NCBI GenBank assembly: GCA_002162075.1
Contig: CP021423.1
Coordinates: 1,612,001 to 1,676,000 of the forward strand
Direction: 5' to 3'
Source: Armatimonadetes bacterium Uphvl-Ar1
GTDB taxonomy: Bacteria > Armatimonadota > Fimbriimonadia > Fimbriimonadales > Fimbriimonadaceae
DNA length: 64,000 nucleotides
The position numbers and the translations under genes are program-made. Every line of letters starts with the position of its first letter. Position 1 is the stretch's first letter. Of the stretch, positions 51,815 to 60,481 are shown piece by piece. The notes under the pieces were generated by a model, which was not told the DNA's origin, made no database searches, and saw only the letters and a list, made by a program, of their open reading frames with translations.

Positions 51815-54204
51815 ACAACACCCATTCTCTTCAACTGTTCGTCGACGCGGGATGCGAGCAGTGCTACTTCTTCAGAGAGGTTTGGTAAAGGGGTAGCGTA
51901 GCGTTCTGCGAGTTGCCGAATACGCTGGGCTAGGGCCTGGCTCAGCCGGTCTACCTCCCCCTGAACTGCTCCGCCGATGGTGGCCAGCCACTTGTCATCA
52001 ACAACAAGAGCCTTAACATCTTGCTCCGTCAGGGCCTTGTACTTCGCAAGTAGCTTCTGATCGAGGTCGGCCAGTGCGGATTTCAGCCATTGTTTCACTG
52101 CTTGCTCCTCGCCCGCAAGTTCTAGATACCGCTTCAGCAATTCGACCTCTTCGGGCATCAACCCGGCAGGGTCCTTGGCCATTGCCTTGAGGTGAGCTTT
52201 GACCGAGCCTAGATTGACCTTGTCTAGGTCGGAGAAGACACCCTCATCACCATTTTGCTCCTCTTCCATTTCTTCAAGCTCGGCGGAAATCGTAACAAGT
52301 TTAGCCTCGTGCTTGTTGATGTGATCCTGCTCTGCTTGGAAGTAGCGAGCAATCACCAGTTCCTTCGGAATCAAGTCGCACGTCCATCCGGACGCTTTGC
52401 CCTTTTTATTCAGCACCAGCTCGATTTCCGCTTTCCAACCATCTGCTGCCACGAGGTAGCAGTCGTCTTGCATAGTCGAGGCCCAATAGTCCATGAGGTG
52501 CTGGAACACAGCATACGGATCGATCAGGTCGAGACCCTGGAAATGATTGAGGAGGCTTTCCGAGAGCTTGGCGATCTCCTCCTTTGGAAGCATATCCTTT
52601 CCAAGGACTTTGAGTTCCTTGGCGGATTCAGTGCGCCACTGATCAAAGTGGCTTTGAACCTCCGCGACAAACCCCTTGAATTCGTTGTGATCGAGGATCG
52701 TCTGTCTGATTTCGGCTTCCTCAATCCGCAACTCAACGAAGTCTGGGCGCATCGGTTCGAAGAGAGTTGACCGCAGACCCGGACAGACTTTCCAGTACGC
52801 CGCGAGGGCGGCGATGTCGGATTCAGGGATGCCGCCATTGAGATGCGCGTCCAAGTCTTGGAGGTCTTCAGGATCAGAGCTGTCGATATAGCGCGGAAGG
52901 TTGAGGTTAAAATCGTTCTTCTCGATTTCCTCGATCTTGACAAAGCGCGAGAACTTTGCGATTTCAGCTTGACGATTGAAAGCATCCACGATGCGGTGGA
53001 TGTCCTCATTTCGAAGGCGGTTCTTCGGACCATCCTTCATGAAACCCTTGTTTGCATCGATCATGAAAATGCCCTTCCGATCCGATGAGCCATCCTTGTC
53101 GATTACGATAATGCAGGCCGGAATTCCAGTGCCGTAGAAGAGATTTGCCGGGAGGCCGATGATGCCCTTGAGGTAGCCGCGTTGAATCAGGTTCTTACGG
53201 ATGACGGCCTCTGCATTCCCACGGAAAAGAACACCGTGTGGAAGAATGCATGCTCCTTTACCCGTGCTCTTGAGTGAGGCAATGATGTGAAGGAGATAGG
53301 CGAAGTCACCTTGCTTGACAGGTGGCACGCCAAAGCTGAACCGTCGAAACTCGTCGTTGGCTGGGGTGAACCCAGTCGTCCATCGCTTGTCGCTGAACGG
53401 CGGATTTGCCACGACAAAGTCAAAAGTCTTGAGTGCCGTCCCGTCCTTGAAATGGGGATCTGCGAGGGTGCTGGAGCCTCCTTTGATCTCTGCGGTGGCA
53501 TGATTGTGCAGGATCATGTTCATCCGGGCGAGACCAGCGGTGGCCACATCCTTCTCCTGACCGTAGAGCGTGACCTCAGTTGGAGCTTCGTCCGCAACCT
53601 TTAGGAGAAGCGATCCTGATCCACAGGTTGGATCGTAGACAGCTGTGCTGCGAGTCGTCGTGGCGGTCTTGATCCCGATGACCTGCGCCATGATTCGGCT
53701 CACCTCGGCTGGCGTGTAGAACTGTCCCTTGCTCTTGCCACTCTCCGTGGCGAAGTGCCGCATGAGGAACTCATAGGCGTCGCCCAGGAGGTCGTCGCCG
53801 TCCGCTCGGTTTTTGCTAAAGTCGAGGGCTTTGTTTTCGAAGATCGAAATGAGGTTGGTAAGGCGATCCACCATCTCCTTGCCGCTGCCGAGTTTGTTGG
53901 CGTCATTGAAGTCTGGAAAATCAGCCTCGGGAAGGTTGTTAGCCTTGGCGAGAGGAGCGATGATCTTCTTATTGATCTGGTCGCCGATATCCGGCTGGCC
54001 TTTCAGGGCGATCATGTCCTTGAAGCTGGCTCCCTCGGGGACCTCGATGTCGCCATATTTCTGCCCGGCGTATTTGTCGCTGACGTACTTTACAAACAGC
54101 ATCACCAGTACGTAGTCCTTGTACTGGCTCGCGTCCATCCCGCCGCGAAGCTCGTCGCAACTTGCCCAGAGAGAGCTATAGAGTTCAGATTTCTTGATTG
54201 CCAT
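51805..54204 (-). CDS. hsdM: type I restriction enzyme, M (methyltransferase) subunit
   Basis: An N6-adenine methyltransferase: AdoMet motif I (STAVYDPTCGSGSLLLKV) and catalytic motif IV (FDFVVANPPFSDKRW), followed by an N-6_Mtase body (GDFAYLLHIIASLKSTGKGACILPHGVLFRG). The N-terminal helical HsdM domain is intact (MAIKKSELYSSLWASCDELRGGMDASQYKDYVLVMLFVKYVSDKY). At 799 residues it is longer than typical HsdM (about 500). The long C-terminal helical extension (from about residue 500) resembles that of larger HsdM proteins. It starts 87 bases after the IetS-like gene. Confidence 0.97.
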   Translation of the reverse strand: MAIKKSELYSSLWASCDELRGGMDASQYKDYVLVMLFVKYVSDKYAGQKYGDIEVPEGASFKDMIALKGQPDIGDQINKKIIAPLAKANNLPEADFPDFNDANKLGSGKEMVDRLTNLISIFENKALDFSKNRADGDDLLGDAYEFLMRHFATESGKSKGQFYTPAEVSRIMAQVIGIKTATTTRSTAVYDPTCGSGSLLLKVADEAPTEVTLYGQEKDVATAGLARMNMILHNHATAEIKGGSSTLADPHFKDGTALKTFDFVVANPPFSDKRWTTGFTPANDEFRRFSFGVPPVKQGDFAYLLHIIASLKSTGKGACILPHGVLFRGNAEAVIRKNLIQRGYLKGIIGLPANLFYGTGIPACIIVIDKDGSSDRKGIFMIDANKGFMKDGPKNRLRNEDIHRIVDAFNRQAEIAKFSRFVKIEEIEKNDFNLNLPRYIDSSDPEDLQDLDAHLNGGIPESDIAALAAYWKVCPGLRSTLFEPMRPDFVELRIEEAEIRQTILDHNEFKGFVAEVQSHFDQWRTESAKELKVLGKDMLPKEEIAKLSESLLNHFQGLDLIDPYAVFQHLMDYWASTMQDDCYLVAADGWKAEIELVLNKKGKASGWTCDLIPKELVIARYFQAEQDHINKHEAKLVTISAELEEMEEEQNGDEGVFSDLDKVNLGSVKAHLKAMAKDPAGLMPEEVELLKRYLELAGEEQAVKQWLKSALADLDQKLLAKYKALTEQDVKALVVDDKWLATIGGAVQGEVDRLSQALAQRIRQLAERYATPLPNLSEEVALLASRVDEQLKRMGVVWK

Positions 54205-54291
54205 GAGGTGTGATTAAGCCGGCTATTATCGATTTACGGCTGGTTGGAGCAACTTTATTCTGACAGGTTGCGCTCGGACTATCCAGCGAAG

Positions 54292-56541
54292 CTAGATGCG
54301 AACAGGAATCTCAATCTTGGGAGTCAGAACTCGCAAGTTCGCTCCATAGCGCGTTCGCACACGGTCGTAAAGGTCATTTACTGCTTTGCAACGAATCGTC
54401 AAGACTAAAGCGTATGGAATTTCCGGCTGATTTGTCCCGGCCGTGGGTTGTCCAGCATCGCGCCGATTGTAATGCAGCTCAATACAGGGGTTCTTATAGC
54501 TTGTTGCCCGTTTATTTTTAGTTGCTTTGAGAACAGTGTCCCACAGATGAGCGTCCTTCCGTTCGTCCGCCTCGCCATAAACTCCGCCTTGGTTGAACAA
54601 GGGTTCACTTTTTACAGTTTGACTATCTCGCTTCGTTCCATCTTCTTGGATGATGACGCCAAACTTGTCCGCATTCGGTCGGAAGATCGTCTCGATTCCA
54701 GCCTGTACGTACGATGCTGGAAAATCGGGGTCTACACGGCTTGCATAACAGAGAGTCGCTTCCAACTCGACCATTCCTTGTAGGTCTGGTGGCATTGGAA
54801 TTTCGTGCCGGACATACTTCCCTGCTGTGAGATTGCCCTGAAATAAGACCTTAACTTCATGATCGTCTGAAGTAAGGAGGCTCTCAATGTCAGTCTGGAC
54901 GAGACCATGACCAACTTCGCGCCGCTCACGATTCTCCAACTTGCTGTTGTGTAGCAAGAGGGCTCGAAGGCCAGTGATTGTAAGTTGGTCTCCCATTGTT
55001 GCTAAGACCATGCCTGCCGTTCGCATCGCGGCGGGCGAAGCAAAACTAGTTCCAGCTGTGTTGTATCGCTCAGGCTGGGCTCCCGGACCAATGCATCCAA
55101 AAGGCTCGTCTAGCGAGCCCCCAAAAGCGACAACATCCGGTTTCACACGGCATCCGAGGCGTCCTGGCCCCACACAACTATAGTAGGCGCGTTGCCAATT
55201 CGCTTGGCGCGAATCAGAAGCACCAACCGAAATGGCATTCACCGCATCTGAAGGCGGTTGCACCCGATTCAATTGCAGATCGTCGTCGAGGTCGCCTGAG
55301 TTTCCTACCGCCACAAAGGCTAACCGTTTTCCGTCGCTGAGCAACTCGTCGAGCACCGCTGTAAATGCGTTTACATCATCATCCAGCATTGCTTCGTCAG
55401 GTCCGAAGCTGAGGTTGATGAGTTGGTAGTCGTTAGCCGCGACTTGTTCCTGAATCGTCTTCAGTGCAGCATGGTATCCCGAGTTATCAGGATCTTCGCC
55501 TAATACTCCGTGGTGATGAATCGAGAAAACTGGCGAACCAACTTGAACGTTGTCAAGCGGGCCGAATGTTGCCGCTGATGAAACACATAGGCCATGAAGG
55601 CGTTCGTCCTCGTCCGTGTACGGTGTAACGCCGTATTCCTTCTCTTCCACCCAACGATGCATGGCATGATCGTTCGGGAGAGGTGCGTCGAAAACAGCTG
55701 CGACAATGCCGCTGTCGATTGGATCGGAGTCGGGCAGTTGAATGCGCATTCCCGTGGTCGCACGTGCAACTTTCGTTGGTAGCAGAGGTCGCATTCTCGG
55801 CATTGGACGAATCCGTCGCAAGAACGAGAAATAGGCTAGCTTCTGAATCGCGGCCTCGTCTCCGGAAACCGCCAAAAAGCAAAGCCCAGAAGCAAATAGT
55901 TCGTGGTCGCGGTCGATGTTCAAACCAAGGAGGCGGGCATATTCAGCGAAGTCACGAACAACTGTTGAGTCGAGAGTTTTCGAACGAGCATGAAGAACAC
56001 ATTCCAAGAGTCCCTGCCTGGCGTCAGAATCCATCGGAGATAAGCGGTCTTCGGGTGTAACTGCCCGGAAATCTTCTACCGCCGCAAGTTCCTCCTGAAC
56101 CCTGCTAGAGAATCCTGAGATTGAGCCCTGGAGCCGAGTGGCAAAAGCATCGAAGGCTTGCATTGAACCTGCTACAAACAGAGTCGAAGTGGCTTCGTCG
56201 CGTGGTTCCGATTTGCGGGCGACCTTATCGGGCTTGATATGGTCAGGCTTGCTGCCGATGGCGCGTAGCCCAACGTCATTTAGCAGATCACTTGGAAATG
56301 CCGACTTGCTAAGATACTGAGGGTGAAGCGTAAGTGCGGCCACAGCCTCTCCACCCGGCAGGGCTTCAGGAGGGGCCTGGCGAAGTGTAATGACTGCGCT
56401 GGACGCTCTTGGCGACAGTCTCGCCCGTGCCTCATCAGGCAGATATGGCGAGTTTTTTCGTGGAGCCTTCGGTGGTGGGAGAACAGTTTCAACCAGTTGT
56501 TCACCGGCTCCAAGGATGTAGTTGCGTTTTGCTTGCCTCAT
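54292..56541 (-). CDS. ietS: IetS-like subtilisin family serine protease
   Basis: A cytoplasmic subtilase (S8) without a signal peptide. The catalytic triad is visible as Asp about 284 (GIVAAVFDAPLP), His about 316 (RLHGLCVSSAATFG) and Ser about 497 (TAGTSFASPAA), with the oxyanion Asn in VAVGNSGD. The N-terminal 250 residues are specific to the family (RNYILGAGEQLVETVLPPPKAPRKNSPYLPDEARARL). The C-terminal about 180 residues form an extra domain. It is encoded after an AAA+ ATPase with an ATGA overlap. That pair is the IetAS anti-phage system (ATPase plus subtilase). Length 749 is within the expected range. It begins the defence series together with the ATPase. Confidence 0.87.
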   Translation of the reverse strand: MRQAKRNYILGAGEQLVETVLPPPKAPRKNSPYLPDEARARLSPRASSAVITLRQAPPEALPGGEAVAALTLHPQYLSKSAFPSDLLNDVGLRAIGSKPDHIKPDKVARKSEPRDEATSTLFVAGSMQAFDAFATRLQGSISGFSSRVQEELAAVEDFRAVTPEDRLSPMDSDARQGLLECVLHARSKTLDSTVVRDFAEYARLLGLNIDRDHELFASGLCFLAVSGDEAAIQKLAYFSFLRRIRPMPRMRPLLPTKVARATTGMRIQLPDSDPIDSGIVAAVFDAPLPNDHAMHRWVEEKEYGVTPYTDEDERLHGLCVSSAATFGPLDNVQVGSPVFSIHHHGVLGEDPDNSGYHAALKTIQEQVAANDYQLINLSFGPDEAMLDDDVNAFTAVLDELLSDGKRLAFVAVGNSGDLDDDLQLNRVQPPSDAVNAISVGASDSRQANWQRAYYSCVGPGRLGCRVKPDVVAFGGSLDEPFGCIGPGAQPERYNTAGTSFASPAAMRTAGMVLATMGDQLTITGLRALLLHNSKLENRERREVGHGLVQTDIESLLTSDDHEVKVLFQGNLTAGKYVRHEIPMPPDLQGMVELEATLCYASRVDPDFPASYVQAGIETIFRPNADKFGVIIQEDGTKRDSQTVKSEPLFNQGGVYGEADERKDAHLWDTVLKATKNKRATSYKNPCIELHYNRRDAGQPTAGTNQPEIPYALVLTIRCKAVNDLYDRVRTRYGANLRVLTPKIEIPVRI

Positions 56542-57620
56542 GCTGACACCTCCTTCTTCGCATGCTTCCTCAGAGTGTTCCTCGAAGTTCCGGTAAGTTC
56601 GGATGCTCGACGCTGTGAAACTCCGCTAGAGATAAGCTTCTCCGAAATGTCGTGTCTCCTTGCCATTGGAAGAAGCCTCAATCTCTCGGCAAAGGCCTCA
56701 ATCACCCCTTCCTGCTCATCAGATTTGTTCATGACAGCACTACGCCGCCCGGCATTGACCCGACTCACAATCTCAGCGTGATTCATACCATCTGAAATGT
56801 CTGCGAGCATTAACAGCATAGATTCACTGGTCAGGCACGGCATTCTCCTAAGTACTTCGGTGCGTTCAGCCAACCCTGGCAAGGGCAGGTTAAAAGTCAG
56901 GTCAAATCGACGCCAGATTGCAGGGTCAAGAATATCAGGGTGATTTGTTGCTGCCAGAACAAGCGAGCCCTCGGGCCACTCATCAAGCTCTTGCAGGAGA
57001 ACGTTGACCAATCGCTTGAGCTCGCCTAGGTCAGTCTCGTCGGCGCGTTTTTTCGCGATAGCATCAACCTCATCGAGCAACAGAATGCAATCGAACTCTT
57101 TGCAGAAATCAAAGAGCTGGCGTACATTCTGCCCAGTCTTCCCTAGAAAGCTGCTGATAGACGAAGACAGGTCAAGGACTACAAGCGGCCTTCTCAGTTC
57201 ACGAGCAATCCATTGAGCAGCCATGGTCTTGCCGACACCCGGCGGCCCGATGAGAAGGGCAGACTTGCTCGGAGATAGACCAGCCAGCTTCAGTGCGGAA
57301 GAATCCAAGTGCTCTGCAACGAGTTGACGCAGTTGCTGTTCGAGAGTAGCAGGCAAGACGGGCTTTTCGGCTAAGGCTGCATCGACAATTCTTGCCAGCG
57401 CGAGCCTTGAATCAGCATCTACAGGCAGCGGCCTCTTTGCGCTCCGAAGCGACCCTTCGCTTACCACAATGGACGCCAGCGCAGCTGAAAGTTCGGGAAC
57501 GGTTTTTCGGTATTGCTGGGCCATTTTGCGAGCCAGGGCCTTTACATCTCTACTCCGACCTTCTGCGCCGAATCGAACCAAGTGGATCACGTCCTTGATC
57601 ACTGAATCAAATTGCTCCAT
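56538..57620 (-). CDS. ietA: IetA-like AAA+ ATPase with C-terminal helix-turn-helix
   Basis: ATG at 57620 (MEQFDSVIKDV) has a strong GAAGGAG site five bases upstream, so the longer start is rejected. The AAA+ module has Walker A (LIGPPGVGKTMAA), Walker B (CILLLDEVDAIAKKR), sensor 1 (LVLAATNHPD) and the arginine-finger region (AIWRRFDLTFNLPLPG). It is followed by the lid. The last about 45 residues (MARRHDISEKLISSGVSQRRASELTGTSRNTLRKHAKK) read as a helix-turn-helix, not an obligatory part of AAA+ proteins. It may bind DNA or another partner. It is the first gene of the operon. Two repeats lie near its promoter. Pair with the subtilase: IetAS anti-phage system. Confidence 0.88.
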   Translation of the reverse strand: MEQFDSVIKDVIHLVRFGAEGRSRDVKALARKMAQQYRKTVPELSAALASIVVSEGSLRSAKRPLPVDADSRLALARIVDAALAEKPVLPATLEQQLRQLVAEHLDSSALKLAGLSPSKSALLIGPPGVGKTMAAQWIARELRRPLVVLDLSSSISSFLGKTGQNVRQLFDFCKEFDCILLLDEVDAIAKKRADETDLGELKRLVNVLLQELDEWPEGSLVLAATNHPDILDPAIWRRFDLTFNLPLPGLAERTEVLRRMPCLTSESMLLMLADISDGMNHAEIVSRVNAGRRSAVMNKSDEQEGVIEAFAERLRLLPMARRHDISEKLISSGVSQRRASELTGTSRNTLRKHAKKEVSA

Positions 57621-57644
57621 GCTGCTCCTTCGTTCCATGAATCT

Positions 57645-57717
57645 ATTATACCGTCATTCTTGCACAAAGTGGATCACATTGTCAAAACAAGCAAAAAATG
57701 ACCCATCTTGCATGAAG
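57645..57717 (-). promoter_or_regulatory. promoter with TATAAT and two similar sites near the start of the defence operon
   Basis: On the minus strand a perfect -10 TATAAT (57645-57650) stands 25 bases upstream of the ietA start codon. The best -35 candidates near it are poor (an acceptable TTGACA lies too far, 29 bases away). Two imperfect 14-mers, ATTCTTGCACAAAG (57656-57669) and CATCTTGCATGAAG (57704-57717), share 11 of 14 bases and frame this region. They may be an operator for the HTH of the IetA-like ATPase; that is a hypothesis. Confidence 0.45.
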
Positions 57718-57762
57718 CGTCCTAGAATTTGATTACTCGCTCAGGATTGAGACCTTAGGAGC

Positions 57763-58287
57763 ATGGCTACTCGCCTCGCACCTGAAACACCCCCCTATGC
57801 CCCCTTCGACACCGAACCTGGCTTCTACCCTGAAGCTGGGCTCTGGTTGTATGGCAACGCTCGCCTCCTCGGGACATCGCTTGCTTCCATTTCAAGAGCA
57901 GTAGGTCACCCTCACCACATGCCGGAAGATCTGGGACAGATCGAGTATGAAACGGAACAGGCAGTCTTGGAGGGACGGATTGTCGTGACGGGCGTCCACA
58001 ATCCCGCCCACCAACGGGTGGCTATCGTGCCGCTCCGCTGGGGTGCCCCTCGAATCCTCGTGTTCTCGGGTGGGTTTCATCACCACCTTGGGTCTGACCT
58101 GAAGGAAGAGCCTTTCAGAGCGGCGCGGTTGTGGCGATACCAGTTCGACGCAAAGACCGACCTGGTGATCTCACGTCGTGCGCCCGACAAGTTGCCCACC
58201 TTCGCCCAGTTCAACCCAACGGTTGATCGCCTCATCGAGCGGATCACTGCCCGACTCGTTCCCGGCATCCTCTTTGAACCGAGGTAG
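57763..58287 (+). CDS. conserved hypothetical protein, unknown function
   Basis: The 174 residues (MATRLAPETPPYAPFDTEPGFYPEAGLWLYGNARLLGTSLASISRAVGHP) have no signal or membrane segment. QAVLEGRIVVTGVHNPAHQRVAIVPLRWGAPRILVFSGGFHHHLGSDL is a hydrophobic alternating stretch with a conserved-looking SGGFHHHLG motif. No family is recognised. An AGGAG is only one base from the ATG, which is too close, so the true start is not certain. It is divergent from the defence operon and ends in a terminator. Confidence 0.6.
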   Translation: MATRLAPETPPYAPFDTEPGFYPEAGLWLYGNARLLGTSLASISRAVGHPHHMPEDLGQIEYETEQAVLEGRIVVTGVHNPAHQRVAIVPLRWGAPRILVFSGGFHHHLGSDLKEEPFRAARLWRYQFDAKTDLVISRRAPDKLPTFAQFNPTVDRLIERITARLVPGILFEPR

Positions 58288-58297
58288 CCACAGTTCT

Positions 58298-58323
58298 GCA
58301 GTCCGAAGTTCGGGCTGCTTTTT
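58298..58323 (+). terminator. intrinsic terminator after 57763-58287 gene
   Basis: GCAGTCCGAA pairs with TTCGGGCTGC (one T-G pair) with a one-base loop and is followed by five T. Confidence 0.8.
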
Positions 58324-58333
58324 CGTGGACAAG

Positions 58334-58362
58334 AAAAAATCCTCACGGGCGATTCCGTGAGG
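58334..58362 (-). terminator. intrinsic terminator after ardC
   Basis: CCTCACGG pairs with CCGTGAGG. On the minus strand it is followed by ATTTTTTC. It lies 12 bases past the stop of the ArdC-like gene. Confidence 0.9.
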
Positions 58363-58373
58363 TTGGGATTGGG

Positions 58374-59243
58374 CTATGAGTTGGCATACTCAACGCCCCG
58401 AATGAAGTCAGCGGCTCTTTGAGCTTGAGCAGCGGCGATGACGACTGCTTTGGGGTCAGACTTCAGGACGCTCAGCCATCCGTTGATGTAGGACGCAGCA
58501 TCGCCGATGAGCCTGTCATCGAGGGAGACGGTTGCCGCGCAGAAAGCCGAAGTCAGTTCAGCGACCAGCTCTTCCTTGCTATATTCACCCGAGCCAAATA
58601 GGATACGGCCCGTGACTCCTGATCTGTTCAACCTCTTCTCGTGTCCCGTTGCATGACCAAGTTCATGGAACAGGGTTGCATAGAACGCATCCGCACTCTT
58701 GAACGAGTCCAACTTCGGAACTTGAACATGATCATCGCTGGGGCGATACCAAGCCGTGTCGCCACCCTCCGAAATCGACGGCCTATTCGGCATGTACCGG
58801 ATCAGAAGCTCAGCTCTCTCGATCCGTTCGTGTTCTTTGTACTCCTCTGGCTTATGAAGATCAGGGAGTGTCAGTCCAACGCACTGTTCAGCGTTGAAAA
58901 CCTTGAAGTACCGGAGGAGTGGAACCTCTCGGGTGACTCCTGCCTCCTGCTCTTCTTGCGGCACATTCGGCTTCCATCGTTTCCAGAACACAACGGTCGT
59001 TGCCTTCTCGCCCGGTTTCACTGCTCCACCGAGTTCGTTGGCCTGCTTCAGGGTCAGCCAGCGGTGATCGGTGTACGGGTGGATCGAAAGGAGAAAGGTG
59101 TTCACCCCTCGGTACGGCCGATTCGTTGTCGCATTTGTGGGCACTGACTGGAGCTGATGCCACGGCTTCTTCCAGGGAACGACGCCTTGCTCAAGGGCTG
59201 CAATGATCGTCTTGGTGACGTTCTCGTAGATTGCGGTGCTCAA
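58374..59243 (-). CDS. ardC: ArdC-family antirestriction protein
   Basis: The N-terminal ssDNA-binding domain (MSTAIYENVTKTIIAALEQGVVPWKKPW, TTNRPYRGVNTFLLSI, WLTLKQANELGG, VFWKRWKP) and a C-terminal metallopeptidase-like domain (LFHELGHATGHEKRLNRSG, SKEELVAELTSAFCAATVSL with a third acidic ligand) match ArdC/TraC-type proteins. These protect incoming plasmid DNA from restriction during transfer. TTG at 59243 is supported by an AGAGGTG site. No close ATG fits. It suggests the island or an ancestor moved by conjugation. It shares the island with a type I restriction system. Confidence 0.93.
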   Translation of the reverse strand: MSTAIYENVTKTIIAALEQGVVPWKKPWHQLQSVPTNATTNRPYRGVNTFLLSIHPYTDHRWLTLKQANELGGAVKPGEKATTVVFWKRWKPNVPQEEQEAGVTREVPLLRYFKVFNAEQCVGLTLPDLHKPEEYKEHERIERAELLIRYMPNRPSISEGGDTAWYRPSDDHVQVPKLDSFKSADAFYATLFHELGHATGHEKRLNRSGVTGRILFGSGEYSKEELVAELTSAFCAATVSLDDRLIGDAASYINGWLSVLKSDPKAVVIAAAQAQRAADFIRGVEYANS

Positions 59244-59426
59244 CCGAGCACCTCTGGTTGCTTAATGTTCATAGTGATCCAAGGCGATCAAATCGCCTCC
59301 GTCACCATGCCCTAGCCATAGAGATCGAACCATTTTGCACGTGGCGACGCAATCTGGACATTCAAGCAATCGGCGCGTGTGCGCAACGATACAAGGCTCA
59401 TCATCGTCTTGGAGGTTGGAGCCAGA

Positions 59427-59603
59427 ATGAGTAGCGAAAATGACATCTGCGATATCTGCGGCGAGGAAAGCTGCCCTTGTCCGCTTTGCCACGGTGATCC
59501 CAAGAGACATCTAGGAGGAACTCATTCTGGAATCGACCAGTATGATTCCAGCGGATTCCCCACCGGTGAAATCGAATGCCCAGAATGTGGCGAAGTCAGT
59601 TGA
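59427..59603 (+). CDS. small zinc-binding protein
   Basis: The 58 residues from ATG 59427 (MSSENDICDICGEESCPCPLCHGDPKRHLGG ... EIECPECGEVS) have three CxxC pairs and one C-P-C, enough for one or two zinc sites. A GGAG ribosome site stands about eight bases upstream. Earlier in-frame codons are rejected. It is probably transcribed with the ATPase 40 bases downstream. Function unknown. Confidence 0.7.
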   Translation: MSSENDICDICGEESCPCPLCHGDPKRHLGGTHSGIDQYDSSGFPTGEIECPECGEVS

Positions 59604-59643
59604 CCATCTAGGCAACGCGACTGCCACTTGCTAGCATGAGCAA

Positions 59644-60399
59644 ATGGCTCACAAGAATACTGAGACTACATTTGTTCGATCCGTTCGACTTGCACCCTCC
59701 ACGCCGGAGGAGCGGAACCGCTTCCCGCACAATCTTCCAATTCTTCATGGTTTGGAGAGCTTAGAGCTACACCCAAGGGTGACCTTTCTGGTTGGCGAGA
59801 ACGGTAGTGGAAAATCTACTTTGATTGAGGCACTCGCCATTTCAGCGGGTATGAACGCAGAGGGTGGCAGTCGCAATTTTAGTTTCAGCACGAGAGCTTC
59901 GCATTCAGATTTACACAAGCGACTCACTCTAGTGAAAAACGGCTCGCTACCTAGCGACAGCTACTTCTTGAGAGCTGAGACGTTCTACAATGTTTCAACG
60001 GAAATCGAGAGACTTGATGAGGGTGGTGGGGGAAAGAGGATTCGGGATGCATATGGAAGTCGTGCGCTGCATGAACAATCACATGGCGAATCGTTTCTGT
60101 CACTAGTATCCAATCGGTTCCGTGGCGATGGCCTGTACTTTCTTGATGAACCTGAGGCAGCGCTTTCGCCACGAGGCATTCTAAGGTTGATCGCGACCAT
60201 TGATTCACTCGTCTCTAAAGGGTCGCAGTTCATTATCTCCACGCACTCACCCGTGCTCATGTGCTATCCAGACTGCGTTCTTTACGAAGTTAAGAATGGT
60301 TCCCTTAAGCAAACATCCGTAACCGAAACGGATCATTTCCAACTTAGTCTTGACATCCTAACTAACCCAGTCGTTTACCTGCGAAAACTGATGGAATAG
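59644..60399 (+). CDS. AAA-family (ABC/SMC-like) ATPase
   Basis: An SMC/ABC-type ATPase: Walker A LVGENGSGKST (about 56-66), signature-like ALHEQSHGESFLSLVSNRF, Walker B GLYFLDEPEAALSP and a H-loop FIISTHSPVL. At 251 residues it lacks a long coiled coil. It resembles the small predicted ATPases (AAA_21/AAA_23) that occur alone or with a nuclease in mobile elements. No nuclease gene is next to it. It is flanked by two small zinc-ribbon proteins (59427 and 60482). Confidence 0.85.
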   Translation: MAHKNTETTFVRSVRLAPSTPEERNRFPHNLPILHGLESLELHPRVTFLVGENGSGKSTLIEALAISAGMNAEGGSRNFSFSTRASHSDLHKRLTLVKNGSLPSDSYFLRAETFYNVSTEIERLDEGGGGKRIRDAYGSRALHEQSHGESFLSLVSNRFRGDGLYFLDEPEAALSPRGILRLIATIDSLVSKGSQFIISTHSPVLMCYPDCVLYEVKNGSLKQTSVTETDHFQLSLDILTNPVVYLRKLME

Positions 60400-60481
60400 A
60401 TTGGTTAAGGTGCGTTTGTGCAATGGTTGCTCACCCCTCATCAAATTTGCGGACACTCACGATTCTGGCAATTGTAGATTC

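Noticed and set aside
46567-54204. Suspicion that the type I restriction operon is decayed
   Set aside because: HsdR, HsdM and HsdS have all expected motifs, full length and coupled starts, so the system appears intact.
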